Program-made: the position numbers and the translations under genes | The notes under the pieces: generated by a model | What the model was told of the DNA's origin: nothing | The model's database searches: none | The model's input: only the letters and a program-made list of their open reading frames with translations | Shown here: positions 1 to 8,447 of the stretch, piece after piece | Layout of the letters: each line of letters opens with the position of its first letter | How positions within the stretch are numbered: position 1 is the stretch's first letter | NCBI RefSeq assembly: GCF_028471945.1 | Contig: NZ_CP110128.1 | Coordinates: 2,902,501 to 2,966,500, forward strand | Source: Pseudomonas sp. WJP1 | Lineage (GTDB): Bacteria; Pseudomonadota; Gammaproteobacteria; Pseudomonadales; Pseudomonadaceae | DNA: 64,000 nt | Direction of reading: 5' to 3'

Positions 1-624
1 ACCACCTTCATGGCCAAGCCGTATCCGGGCCAGGCGGGTAACGGTCTGCACGTGCACATTTCGATTCTCGACAAGGAAGGCAACAACATCTTTGCCAGCG
101 AGGATCCCGAGCAGAACGCCGCGCTGCGACACGCGATCGGCGGTGTGCTCGAGACCCTACCGGCGCAGATGGCGTTCCTCTGCCCGAACGTCAACTCCTA
201 CCGTCGTTTCGGCGCGCAGTTCTACGTGCCGAACTCGCCGAGCTGGGGCGTCGACAACCGTACCGTGGCGGTCCGCGTGCCAACCGGTTCACCGGACGCC
301 GTGCGCATCGAACACCGTGTGGCCGGTGCCGACGCCAACCCGTACCTGTTGATGGCTTCGGTTTTGGCCGGCGTGCACCACGGCCTGACCAACCAGATCG
401 AGCCGGGTGCCCCGGTGGAAGGCAACAGCTACGAGCAGAACGAGCAGAGCCTGCCGAACAACCTGCGCGATGCCCTGCGCGAGCTGGACGACAGCGAAGT
501 CATGGCCAAATACATCGACCCGATGTACATCGACGTGTTCGTGGCGTGCAAGGAAAGCGAGCTGGCCGAGTTCGAGAACTCCATCTCCGACCTTGAGTAC
601 AACTGGTACTTGCATACGGTCTAA
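1..624 (+). CDS. puuA: Gamma-glutamylputrescine synthetase, C-terminal part (5' end outside window)
   Basis: This is the last 207 residues of a glutamine-synthetase-fold ligase; the frame is already open at base 1. Visible landmarks are the NGLHVHIS stretch with the metal and glutamate binding histidines, the EHRVAGADANPYL motif typical of the GlnA/PuuA family, and the C-terminal ending DLEYNWYLHTV. Family members ligate glutamate to putrescine with ATP in the cytoplasm, the first step of the gamma-glutamylated polyamine route. The polyamine assignment rather than true glutamine synthetase rests mainly on the neighbours: an aldehyde dehydrogenase, a gamma-glutamylputrescine-oxidase-like flavoprotein and a PuuR-like regulator follow on the same strand. 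Pseudomonas nomenclature would call it pauA or spuI. Confidence 0.88.
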   Translation, partial: TTFMAKPYPGQAGNGLHVHISILDKEGNNIFASEDPEQNAALRHAIGGVLETLPAQMAFLCPNVNSYRRFGAQFYVPNSPSWGVDNRTVAVRVPTGSPDAVRIEHRVAGADANPYLLMASVLAGVHHGLTNQIEPGAPVEGNSYEQNEQSLPNNLRDALRELDDSEVMAKYIDPMYIDVFVACKESELAEFENSISDLEYNWYLHTV

Positions 625-638
625 GGACCTTCCCCAAT

Positions 639-734
639 CCCTGTAGGAGTGAGCCTGCTCGCGATAGCGTCATCACATTAAATAGTGATGGTGACTGATC
701 CTCCGCTATCGCGAGCAGGCTCACTCCTACAGGG
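639..734. repeat. REPIN (paired inverted REP palindromes)
   Basis: Two nearly perfect inverted copies of a REP unit (CCTGTAGGAGTGAGCCTGCT in one arm, its complement in the other) lie at 639-669 and 704-734, separated by about 34 bases. This paired arrangement is the REPIN form of REP elements common in intergenic space of fluorescent pseudomonads. It sits between puuA and puuC and may act as a transcript-stabilising or attenuating hairpin, which is inference. Confidence 0.85.
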
Positions 735-804
735 GAAAGGATTACCAAATTTTGATTGGCGGGCGTTCACCTGCCATCCAATCCCCCTGCGTCGAGTCAC
801 AACC

Positions 805-2295
805 ATGACAATCACTCGCAGCGATTGGGAGCAACGCTTCCAGTCCCTCAACATCGAAAGCCGTGCCTTCATTGACGGCCAGTACTGCGCAGCCGCCAGC
901 GGCGCCACGTTCGAATGCATCAGTCCCGTGGACGGTCGTTTCCTGGCAAACGTCGCCAGTACCGACGAAGCCGACGCGAACGCCGCCGTAGCCGTGGCCC
1001 GCCGCACCTTCGAATCCGGCGTCTGGGCCAACCTGGCCCCGGCCGAGCGCAAGCGCATCCTGATCCGCTTTGCCGACCTGATCCTGGCCAATCAAGAAGA
1101 ACTGGCACTGCTCGAAACCCTGGACATGGGCAAGCCGATCAGTGACTCCCTGGCCATCGACATTCCGGCAACCGCCAACGCGATTCGCTGGACCGCCGAA
1201 GCCATCGACAAGCTCTACGACGAAGTCGCCGCCACGCCCCACGATCAACTTGGCCTGGTCACTCGCGAACCTGCCGGCGTAGTGGCGGCCATCGTGCCGT
1301 GGAACTTCCCGCTGATCATGGCCAGCTGGAAATTCGCCCCGGCCCTGGCGATGGGCAACTCGTTCATCCTCAAGCCTTCGGAAAAATCGCCGCTGACGGC
1401 CATTCGCATCGCCCAGCTTGCTTTGGACGCAGGCATCCCGAAAGGCGTTTTCAACGTCCTGCCGGGCTTCGGCCACACCGTCGGCAAGGCGCTGGCGTTG
1501 CACATGGACGTCGACGTGCTGGCCTTCACCGGCTCCACGGCGATTGCCAAGCAACTGATGATCTACGCCGGGCAAAGCAACATGAAACGCGTCTGGGCTG
1601 AAGCCGGTGGCAAGAGCGCCAACGTGGTGTTCGCCGATGCGCCGGATTTGCGCGCCGCAGCGCAGGGTGCCGCTGGCGCCATTGCCTTCAACCAGGGCGA
1701 AGTCTGCACCGCCGGCTCGCGTTTGCTGGTGGAGCGCTCGATCCGCGATCAGTTCATCCCGCTGCTGGTGGAAGCCCTGCAAGGCTGGAAACCGGGGCAC
1801 GCGCTCGATCCTGCGACCACCGTCGGCGCAGTGGTGGATCAGCGTCAACTGGACAACGTGCTGCGCTACATCGACATCGGCAAGGAGCAGGGCGCGCAGT
1901 TGATCGCGGGCGGCAGCCGCACCCTCGAAGACACCGGCGGCCTGTATGTGGAGCCGGCGATTTTTGATGGCGTGAGCAACGCCATGACCATCGCCCAGGA
2001 AGAGATTTTCGGCCCGGTGCTGTCGGTCATCACCTTCGATACCTTTGATGAAGCCCTGGCGATTGCCAACGACAGCATCTACGGCCTGGCCGCCGGCGTG
2101 TGGACTCGCAACCTGAGCAAGGCCCACACCTTCGCCCGTGGCCTGCGTGCCGGCAGCATCTGGGTCAACCAGTACGACGGCGGCGACATGACCGCGCCGT
2201 TCGGTGGCTACAAGCAGTCGGGTAACGGTCGGGACAAATCGCTGCATGCGTTCGACAAGTACACAGAGCTTAAAGCGACCTGGATCAAGCTCTAA
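805..2295 (+). CDS. puuC: Gamma-glutamyl-gamma-aminobutyraldehyde dehydrogenase (aldehyde dehydrogenase family)
   Basis: A 496-residue NAD(P)-dependent aldehyde dehydrogenase of normal family length. PWNFP with N167, FTGST at 241-245, the general-base glutamate E266 in AEAGGKS and the nucleophile C301 in the GEVCTAG context are all present. The frame is open upstream to a TTG-type codon at 685, but that extension runs through the REPIN, so the ATG at 805 (MTITRSDWEQ) is chosen. In the polyamine pathway the enzyme oxidises gamma-glutamyl-gamma-aminobutyraldehyde; Pseudomonas homologues (KauB/PauC) are broad and also act on other omega-amino aldehydes. It lies between puuA and puuB in one transcription direction, supporting the role. 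Confidence 0.88.
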   Translation: MTITRSDWEQRFQSLNIESRAFIDGQYCAAASGATFECISPVDGRFLANVASTDEADANAAVAVARRTFESGVWANLAPAERKRILIRFADLILANQEELALLETLDMGKPISDSLAIDIPATANAIRWTAEAIDKLYDEVAATPHDQLGLVTREPAGVVAAIVPWNFPLIMASWKFAPALAMGNSFILKPSEKSPLTAIRIAQLALDAGIPKGVFNVLPGFGHTVGKALALHMDVDVLAFTGSTAIAKQLMIYAGQSNMKRVWAEAGGKSANVVFADAPDLRAAAQGAAGAIAFNQGEVCTAGSRLLVERSIRDQFIPLLVEALQGWKPGHALDPATTVGAVVDQRQLDNVLRYIDIGKEQGAQLIAGGSRTLEDTGGLYVEPAIFDGVSNAMTIAQEEIFGPVLSVITFDTFDEALAIANDSIYGLAAGVWTRNLSKAHTFARGLRAGSIWVNQYDGGDMTAPFGGYKQSGNGRDKSLHAFDKYTELKATWIKL

Positions 2296-2347
2296 TAACA
2301 ATAAAGCGGCGGTCGCCGGCAACCTGCGGCGGCCATCGGAGAAACTT

Positions 2348-3631
2348 ATGAAACAAGCACATGTTAATAGCTACTACGCCGCCACCCGTAACTTCACCGG
2401 TGATTTCCCGGTGCTGGAAGGCGCGGTGGACTGCGACGTCTGCGTGATCGGCGCCGGCTACACCGGCCTGTCCTCGGCGCTGTTCCTTGCCGAAGCGGGC
2501 TACAGCGTGACCGTGCTCGAAGCGGCCAAGGTCGGCTTCGGCGCCAGCGGTCGCAACGGCGGGCAACTGGTCAACTCCTACAGCCGTGACGTCGATGTCA
2601 TCGAAGAGCGCTACGGCGACAAGACCGCTGAAATCCTCGGCAGCATGATTTTCGAAGGCGCCGACATCATCCGTCAACGCATACAGCACTACGACATCCA
2701 GTGCGACTACCGTCCCGGTGGCATCTTCGCTGCGATGAACAAGAAGCAACTCAAAGGCCTGGCCGAACAGAAGAAGAGCTGGGAACGCTATGGCAACAAG
2801 AACCTGAAAATTCTCGACGCGGCCGACATCAAGCGCGAAGTGGGTTCCAATGCCTACGTCGGTGGCCTGCTGGACATGCAAGGCGGGCACATTCACCCGC
2901 TGAACCTGGCCCTCGGCGAAGCCTCGGCAATCATCGGCCTGGGCGGCAAGATCTACGAGCAATCGGCGGCTGTGGAAATCACCTACGGCGAGCCGATCAC
3001 CGTGCGCACCGCCAAAGGCGTGGTGAAGGCAAAGTACCTGCTGATCGCCGGTAACGCCTACCTGCCGCAGGGCCTGGACAACCGCGTGACCAGCAAGAGC
3101 ATGCCGTGCGGTTCGCAAATCGTCGTAACCGAGCCTCTGCCGGAAAAAGTCGCCCGCAGCCTGATCACCAACAACTACTGCGTCGAAGACTGCAACTACC
3201 TGCTCGACTACTACCGCCTGACCCGTGACAACCGCCTGCTCTACGGTGGTGGCGTGGTCTACGGCGCCCGCGAGCCGGACGACATCGAACAACTGATCCG
3301 CCCGAAGATCCTCAAGACCTTCCCGCAGTTGAAGGATGTGAAGATCGACTACCGCTGGACCGGCAACTTCCTGCTGACCATGTCGCGCATGCCGCAATTC
3401 GGCCGTATCGAGAAAAACGCCTACTACATGCAGGGCTACAGCGGGCACGGCGTCACCTGTTCGCACCTGGCCGGCAAACTGATCTCGGAAATGATCCGTG
3501 GCGACGCCGAGCGCTTCGATGCGTTTGCATCCTTGCCACACATGCCGATGATCGGCGGGCGCACGTTCTCGGCGCCGTTGACCGCCCTTGGCGCGGTGTA
3601 CTACTCGCTGCGCGACCGTTTCGGCATCTAA
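2348..3631 (+). CDS. puuB: Gamma-glutamylputrescine oxidase-like FAD-dependent oxidoreductase
   Basis: A 427-residue DAO-family flavoprotein. The N-terminal dinucleotide-binding motif GAGYTG occupies residues 35-40 and is followed by the ribose-binding E58 of TVLEA; GFGASGRNGGQ is the conserved FAD-contact segment and QGYSGHG marks the C-terminal FAD loop. The start at 2348 follows GGAGAAACTT. Family members oxidatively deaminate gamma-glutamylputrescine to the aldehyde used by PuuC, releasing ammonia and peroxide. The gene follows puuC by 52 bases and is closed by a strong hairpin with a T-run. A second, broken member of the same broad family lies at 23952-25181. Confidence 0.87.
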   Translation: MKQAHVNSYYAATRNFTGDFPVLEGAVDCDVCVIGAGYTGLSSALFLAEAGYSVTVLEAAKVGFGASGRNGGQLVNSYSRDVDVIEERYGDKTAEILGSMIFEGADIIRQRIQHYDIQCDYRPGGIFAAMNKKQLKGLAEQKKSWERYGNKNLKILDAADIKREVGSNAYVGGLLDMQGGHIHPLNLALGEASAIIGLGGKIYEQSAAVEITYGEPITVRTAKGVVKAKYLLIAGNAYLPQGLDNRVTSKSMPCGSQIVVTEPLPEKVARSLITNNYCVEDCNYLLDYYRLTRDNRLLYGGGVVYGAREPDDIEQLIRPKILKTFPQLKDVKIDYRWTGNFLLTMSRMPQFGRIEKNAYYMQGYSGHGVTCSHLAGKLISEMIRGDAERFDAFASLPHMPMIGGRTFSAPLTALGAVYYSLRDRFGI

Positions 3632-3642
3632 GCGTTACCTCG

Positions 3643-3679
3643 CCGGCGGCATTTCCCCCAAGGATGCCGTCGGTTTTTT
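3643..3679 (+). terminator. Rho-independent terminator after puuB
   Basis: The arms CCGGCGGCAT and ATGCCGTCGG (10 bp with one G-T pair) close over a loop ending in CCCCAAGG and are followed by TTTTTT. It closes the puuA-puuC-puuB transcript before the REPIN and puuR. Confidence 0.8.
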
Positions 3680-3700
3680 AACACCTGAAACACCGCCGTT

Positions 3701-3796
3701 CCCTGTGGGAGCCAGCCTGCTGGCGATGAGGCCATATCAGCCAAAATTGATGTTGCCCGACGCACCGCTTTCGCGAGCAGGCTCGCTCCCACAGTT
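3701..3796. repeat. REPIN between puuB and puuR
   Basis: Inverted REP-type arms beginning CCTGTGGGAGCCAGCCTGCT and ending AGCAGGCTCGCTCCCACAG flank a 34-base centre. Arms differ at a few positions from the 639-734 REPIN but share the core. The rest of the 339-base gap between puuB and puuR holds the puuB terminator and, presumably, the puuR promoter; I see no other gene there. Confidence 0.8.
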
Positions 3797-3970
3797 GGTG
3801 CAATTTCATGGCAAATGGCTATTTTTCCAGCCGTTTATCGAACCTGCTGAGCAACACCCACAAACGTGATTTAATAGCCGCCTTTCACGTTTCCGGGACC
3901 GGAAAAACGGCGCGATCCACGCCTTTTTTTCACCCCCATTACCCTTGCGTACCAAGCACATAAGGCTGTC

Positions 3971-4519
3971 ATGGACACGGGCTCACGACTCAAATTAGTA
4001 CGCGAAAGCTACAAACTGTCCCAGCGCGAGCTGGCCCGGCGTAGCGGCGTCACCAATGCCACCATTTCCCTGATCGAACAGAATCGCGTCAGTCCTTCCG
4101 TCAGCTCGCTGAAAAAGCTGCTCGAAGGCATTCCCATGTCCCTGGCCGACTTCTTCACCTTCGATCAACCGCCGCGCGAGCATCAATACGTGTTCCGCGC
4201 CAACGAACAGCCGGACCTCGGCCGCCACGGCCTGCGCCTGCTGTTGATCGGCGCTTCCGTGCCGAGCCGTCAGATGCGCCTGCTGCGCGAGCAATACGCG
4301 CCGGGCGCCAGTTCCGGGGAAGAGCCGATCGTGCATTCGGAAGGCGAGGAGTGCGGGCTGGTCACCCGTGGCACCGTCGAGCTGACGGTGGACGGGCAGA
4401 TCAGCGTGCTCAATGCCGGTGATGGCTATTACTTTCCGACGACGCTGCCGCACCGCTTCAGGAACATCGGCGCGGACGAGGCGGAAATCATCAGCGCGAA
4501 CACCCCGGCGAACTTCTGA
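3971..4519 (+). CDS. puuR: PuuR/PauR-like XRE-cupin transcriptional regulator
   Basis: A 182-residue protein with an N-terminal XRE helix-turn-helix (about residues 8-62; SQRELARRSGVTNATISLIE is the core) and a C-terminal cupin fold (about 110-178; ending in GDGYYFPTTLPHRFRN). This two-domain layout is that of PuuR of Escherichia coli and PauR of Pseudomonas, which repress gamma-glutamylpolyamine genes and are relieved by putrescine-type ligands. Its position next to puuCB supports the same role. It is transcribed apart from puuB (terminator and REPIN between them) and converges with the small minus-strand gene at 4535-4960. Confidence 0.87.
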   Translation: MDTGSRLKLVRESYKLSQRELARRSGVTNATISLIEQNRVSPSVSSLKKLLEGIPMSLADFFTFDQPPREHQYVFRANEQPDLGRHGLRLLLIGASVPSRQMRLLREQYAPGASSGEEPIVHSEGEECGLVTRGTVELTVDGQISVLNAGDGYYFPTTLPHRFRNIGADEAEIISANTPANF

Positions 4520-4534
4520 TTTCCACCCAGGCCG

Positions 4535-4960
4535 CTACCCGGCCTTCCAGTGACCGCCACCGGACTCGCAATCGATCCTGGCTTGGTCAATGTGCTGCGC
4601 GTCGTAGTAATAGGTGGTGACCTTGGCGTTGTCGGGAATGTTCAGCGACGTGCTGTTCTTGTCCTTGCTGGTGGAATGCGGGTTGGCCAGGGACTCCTGG
4701 GTCAGCGTGGCACTGCAGGTGGCTTGATAATGATCGGCACAGCGTTCGACCTTTTTCTTGGTGCGGGTCAGCATGTCCTTGCTCTCGTTGCTGCAGGACC
4801 AGTCGATGGAGTTGACCGGCATGCCTTCGTATTCATAACAGCTGTGGGTCTCGACCGCGGGAACGGAAGAGCTTTGCGATCGCGTCAGCACGTCACAGCC
4901 TTCAGCGATGGCCAGGCCGGGAACGAGGCAGGCGATCAGGAGCAGAAGTCGACGGTTCAT
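4535..4960 (-). CDS. Hypothetical secreted protein, cysteine-containing
   Basis: A 141-residue protein with a clear Sec signal peptide (MNRRLLLLIACLVPGLAIAE, cleavage after the alanine near residue 18). The frame stays open 29 codons upstream, but GAGGAAATCCCG immediately before the ATG at 4960 fixes this start. The mature part has six cysteines, consistent with a disulfide-bonded periplasmic protein, and no domain I recognise. It converges with puuR, 15 bases away, so it is not part of that transcript. Function unknown. Confidence 0.7.
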   Translation of the reverse strand: MNRRLLLLIACLVPGLAIAEGCDVLTRSQSSSVPAVETHSCYEYEGMPVNSIDWSCSNESKDMLTRTKKKVERCADHYQATCSATLTQESLANPHSTSKDKNSTSLNIPDNAKVTTYYYDAQHIDQARIDCESGGGHWKAG

Positions 4961-5130
4961 CGGGATTTCCTCTGCAATGGCGCCTTTGCCTGATCGGGAA
5001 TCGGCGCCGATAGCGTTTTGAAAACGCGATGAGGGGCGTGGTTCCATTCATTTCAGGTGTGCAGGCATGACAAAGCCCCCGAGTCTGCAGTAATGCCGTT
5101 CACTTGAGCGTGGGGTTGTGTCTAAAGACT

Positions 5131-5440
5131 TGGGGTGTACATATCCATTGCTGCGGTCACGGCCACCTATGGTTTCGCCCTTACGGCGACTCACTTTTTC
5201 AAACGCCAAAAAGTAAGCAAAAGGCTTTGCCCCACCACTTGGTGCCTCGCTAGAGCTCGGCATGCCCTCACTCCGGCATTGCTCCGTGGGTCGCCGCGAT
5301 GGGCCATCCATGGCCCAGCGCGGCTAAACCGGCGTCCTGCCGGTTTCCCCACTGCGCAATGCCTGCGTTCGGCCATCGTGGTTAACGGGGCACCCAAATC
5401 CAAAGCAAAAGCGAGGCGGCCTTAAAGCCGACCTGATCTT
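5131..5440. repeat. Long intergenic repeat, left arm (full-length copy)
   Basis: About 310 bases running from GGTGTACATATCC to the GAGGCGGCC..CCGACCTGATC end, matching in inverse orientation the segment at 5585-5812. It is of the type of long non-coding intergenic repeats found scattered through fluorescent-pseudomonad genomes. Short open frames inside it look like chance. Together with the REPIN and right arm it accounts for nearly all of the 899-base gap between the small secreted gene and the NCS1 permease. Confidence 0.75.
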
Positions 5441-5458
5441 TGCAGATACCCCCCAATC

Positions 5459-5572
5459 CTCTGTAGGAGCCAGCGGTGCGGCGATCCGACTTGCCGGCGA
5501 AGAACGATAACGCGGTACAACAGACACACCGCAGCGCCTGGTTCGCCGGCAAGCCTGGCTCCTACAAGGGAA
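5459..5572. repeat. REPIN at the centre of the long inverted repeat
   Basis: Inverted REP-like arms TGTAGGAGCCAG..TTGCCGGCGA and TCGCCGGCAAGCCTGGCTCC TACA (written in two parts) at the two ends. It sits exactly between the two long repeat arms, giving a nested palindrome. Confidence 0.75.
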
Positions 5573-5584
5573 TTGCGTACGGCT

Positions 5585-5812
5585 CCCGATCAGGTCGGCT
5601 GTCAGGCCGCCTCGCTTTTGCTTTGGCTTTTGATTTTCTTGCCCCATCGCGGCGACCCACGGAGCAGGATCGGAGCGAGGGCATGCCGAGCATTAGCGAG
5701 GCACCGAACGCCAGGGGCAAGAGCCCTTGGTTACTTGGGGCTTTTCCAAGTGACTCGCCGTAAGGGCGAAACCCTAAGTGGCCGTTACCGCAGCAACGGA
5801 TATACACCCAAT
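5585..5812. repeat. Long intergenic repeat, right arm (inverted, internally deleted copy)
   Basis: Read on the minus strand it follows the left arm from TGGGTGTATATCC through GGTTTCGCCCTTACGGCGA and CTCGGCATGCCCTC to AGCCGACCTGATC, but the central part of the left arm (from about CATCCATGGCCCAGCGCGG to GTTAACGGGGCACC) is missing, so this copy is roughly 100 bases shorter. Confidence 0.72.
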
Positions 5813-5859
5813 CTAAATTTCAGATCTGCGCGGCTTCATCATGCGGGTTGTTGGCCCGA

Positions 5860-7275
5860 TTAAACGTTGGCCGCCAGCTTTCTACCCGACAACCGACGCT
5901 TGTACGCACTGTCACGATTGGCCAGCCACCAGTACAACGGCGACGTAATCAGCAAGCCCACCAACCAGGACAAATCCGCGCCGTTGATGTGCTCGGAAAT
6001 CGGGCCGACATACAGCGGCGTGTTCATGAACGGAAACTGCACCACGATGCCGATCGCGTAGGCAAGCAGCGCCTGCGGGTTGTAGCGCCCGTAGATCCCG
6101 CCATCGACGTGGAAGATCGAGTCGATGTCGTACTTGCCTTTGTGAATGGCGTAGAAGTCGATCAGGTTGATCGCCGTCCACGGCACCAGGACCACCAGCA
6201 GCACCAACACCATGTCGACGAAGTGGCCGATAAAGTCAGCGGAGGCACCGACGGCGGCAAAGCAGCAGGCCGCGAGCACGATCACCGAGAGCACGGCGCG
6301 GCTCTTGGCGGTGGGGATCCAGCGGTAGGCGAATGTTTGCACCAGGGTGATCAGCGACAGCACGGCGCCATAGAGGTTGAGGGCGTTGTGGCTGATCACG
6401 CTGAGCAGGAACAGCACCAGCATCAGCGGGCCGATGGAGCCCGTGGCGAGCTTGACCGCGTCCATGGTGTCCATGCCGACCGGCGTGGCCAGCACGGCGA
6501 CGGCACCGAAGACGAACGACAGGCTGGAGCCGAGCACCGTGCCCAGGTAGGTGGTCCAGAAGGTCGCTGCCACGGGTACGTTGGCCGGCAGGTAGCGCGA
6601 GTAGTCGGACACGTAGGGCGCGAAGGCGATTTGCCACAGCGCGGCCAGGGAAACCGTCGCCAGCCAGCCGGAGATGTTGAAACCGCCGCGGGTAAGGAAG
6701 TCGTCAGTCTGTACGTGGGTCAGGATGTAGCCGAAGCCCAGCACGATGCCGATACCCAGCACCCAGGTGCCGATACGGTTGAGCACGTGGATAAAGCGAT
6801 AGCCGATGATGCCGATGATGCCCGAACCCAGGGCACCGATGACGATGCCCACGGGCACCGGCACGCTGTCGACCACGCCGTGCAGGGATTTGCCGGCCAG
6901 CACGATGTTGGACGCGAAGAAGCCGATGTACATGACGCCGGCGATCAGCACCACCAGCAGCGCACCGAGGGAGCCGAACTGGGCGCGGCTCTGGATCATC
7001 TGCGGGATGCCCATCTGCGGGCCCTGGGCCGAGTGCAGCGCCATCAGCACGCCGCCGACCAGATGGCCAACGAGGATGGCGACGATGCCCCAGACCAGGT
7101 TCAGGTGAAACATTTGCACGCCGAGGGCGCCGGTGACGATGGGCAAGGGGGCGATGTTGCCACCGAACCACAGGGTGAACAGGTCGCGGGTCTTGCCGTG
7201 ACGATCCTGCGGCGGCACGTAGCCGATCGTGTGTTTTTCGATGAGCGGAGCGCTCGTTGTTGCAGTGGTTACCAT
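5860..7275 (-). CDS. NCS1-family permease (cytosine/purine/allantoin/thiamine/hydantoin type)
   Basis: A 471-residue inner-membrane transporter with about twelve hydrophobic segments. Near the N-terminus the family signature appears as LWFGGNIAPLPIVTGAL, and GIVAILVGHLVGGVLMALHS follows. NCS1 permeases import nucleobases, allantoin, hydantoins, thiamine or related N-heterocycles with H+ or Na+. The ATG at 7275 (MVTTATT), preceded by TTGGAG, is chosen over the in-frame TTG at 7287. It is divergent from the LysR gene at 7521, the usual layout for a LysR-controlled transporter. The substrate cannot be read from sequence; the neighbouring amide and amine enzymes suggest a nitrogenous compound. 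Confidence 0.85.
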   Translation of the reverse strand: MVTTATTSAPLIEKHTIGYVPPQDRHGKTRDLFTLWFGGNIAPLPIVTGALGVQMFHLNLVWGIVAILVGHLVGGVLMALHSAQGPQMGIPQMIQSRAQFGSLGALLVVLIAGVMYIGFFASNIVLAGKSLHGVVDSVPVPVGIVIGALGSGIIGIIGYRFIHVLNRIGTWVLGIGIVLGFGYILTHVQTDDFLTRGGFNISGWLATVSLAALWQIAFAPYVSDYSRYLPANVPVAATFWTTYLGTVLGSSLSFVFGAVAVLATPVGMDTMDAVKLATGSIGPLMLVLFLLSVISHNALNLYGAVLSLITLVQTFAYRWIPTAKSRAVLSVIVLAACCFAAVGASADFIGHFVDMVLVLLVVLVPWTAINLIDFYAIHKGKYDIDSIFHVDGGIYGRYNPQALLAYAIGIVVQFPFMNTPLYVGPISEHINGADLSWLVGLLITSPLYWWLANRDSAYKRRLSGRKLAANV

Positions 7276-7520
7276 GACGAACTCCAAGGCAAAGTGAGTA
7301 CGTGGACGTACTTCGGTGAGCGCCGCGCGAACGACGCTTTTCTTGTTGGAGTGATCATGTGCAACGGATCGGGATAGATAAATTAGTAAGTTTGTTGCCT
7401 CAAACCTTAAAAAATATATGCCGTGGCTGCGCTCGCCTCCGGTATGTTCAGCCTTGACGCAAAACCCTTGTGGGCGCTGTCGATCCCTTGATCCTGATGT
7501 TGTGTTTTCTGGAGGTGCCC

Positions 7521-8432
7521 ATGGCCGCTTACAACCTGCGCCAGCTCAGATATTTCGTCACCACGGCCGACTGCGGCAGCGTGGCCGAGGCTTCGCGCAA
7601 GCTCTACATCGCGCAGCCATCGGTGTCGACGGCAATCAAGCACCTGGAAGAGAGTTTTGGCGTGCAACTGTTCATCCGCCATCACGCCCAGGGCGTTTCG
7701 CTGACGCCGAGCGGCTCGCGGTTCTACCGCAAGGCCCAGGAGCTGCTGCGGGTCGCCCATGAGTTCGAGCAGAACGCCCTGGCGGACAATGACGTGGTGG
7801 CGGGGCAGATCGACATCGGCTGTTTCGAGACCGTGGCGCCGCTGTACCTGCCACGCCTGATCGCCGGTTTCAAGGCCCGCTGGCCAGGGGTGGAAATCCG
7901 CATTCGCGATGGCGAGCAGCAGGAGTTGGTGCAGGCGCTGACCGCCGGCAGCATCGACATGGCCATGGTTTTCGAACACGACCTGGACAGCACGATCGAG
8001 ACCGTGGCGCTGATGCCGCCGCAGCAACCCTACGCGCTGCTTCCCGCGGACCATCGCTTCGCGCAGCAGGCCAAGGTCTCGCTGCACGACCTGGTGCTGG
8101 AACCAATGATTTTGCTGGACGTGGTGCCCAGCCGGACCTATTTCGTGAGCATCTTCGAAGAGCGCGGGCTGACGCCGAACATCGTCTTCAGTTCGCCCTC
8201 GATCGAGATGGTGCGGGGGATGGTAGGGCGGGGGTTCGGCTTTTCGATCCTGGTGACCAAACCGTTTTCCGAATACACCTATGACGGGCAACAGGTCGTG
8301 TGCGTGCCGCTGGCCGAAACCGTGACCGGTTCCGGGTTGTCGGCGGCGTGGTTGCGCAGGGCGCAACTGACCAAGCCGGTGCAGCTGTTCGTGGATTACT
8401 GCCAGGAAGAACTGGCCCGGCTCTATACCTGA
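7521..8432 (+). CDS. LysR-family transcriptional regulator
   Basis: A 303-residue LysR regulator. The N-terminal winged helix-turn-helix is clear (LRQLRYFVTTADCGSVAEAS through about residue 60), followed by a substrate-binding domain. The ATG at 7521 is preceded by GGAGGTGCCC, which rules out the upstream in-frame start near 7470. It lies between the divergent NCS1 permease (start 7275) and the convergent ArgE-like gene, and is the obvious candidate to control the permease and perhaps the 8448-12063 operon in response to their substrate. Confidence 0.87.
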   Translation: MAAYNLRQLRYFVTTADCGSVAEASRKLYIAQPSVSTAIKHLEESFGVQLFIRHHAQGVSLTPSGSRFYRKAQELLRVAHEFEQNALADNDVVAGQIDIGCFETVAPLYLPRLIAGFKARWPGVEIRIRDGEQQELVQALTAGSIDMAMVFEHDLDSTIETVALMPPQQPYALLPADHRFAQQAKVSLHDLVLEPMILLDVVPSRTYFVSIFEERGLTPNIVFSSPSIEMVRGMVGRGFGFSILVTKPFSEYTYDGQQVVCVPLAETVTGSGLSAAWLRRAQLTKPVQLFVDYCQEELARLYT

Positions 8433-8447
8433 GCTTCGGGCCAGCCA

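Noticed and set aside
742..2322. Long minus-strand open frame opposite puuC
   Set aside because: Antisense shadow of a clear aldehyde dehydrogenase; no recognisable domains.
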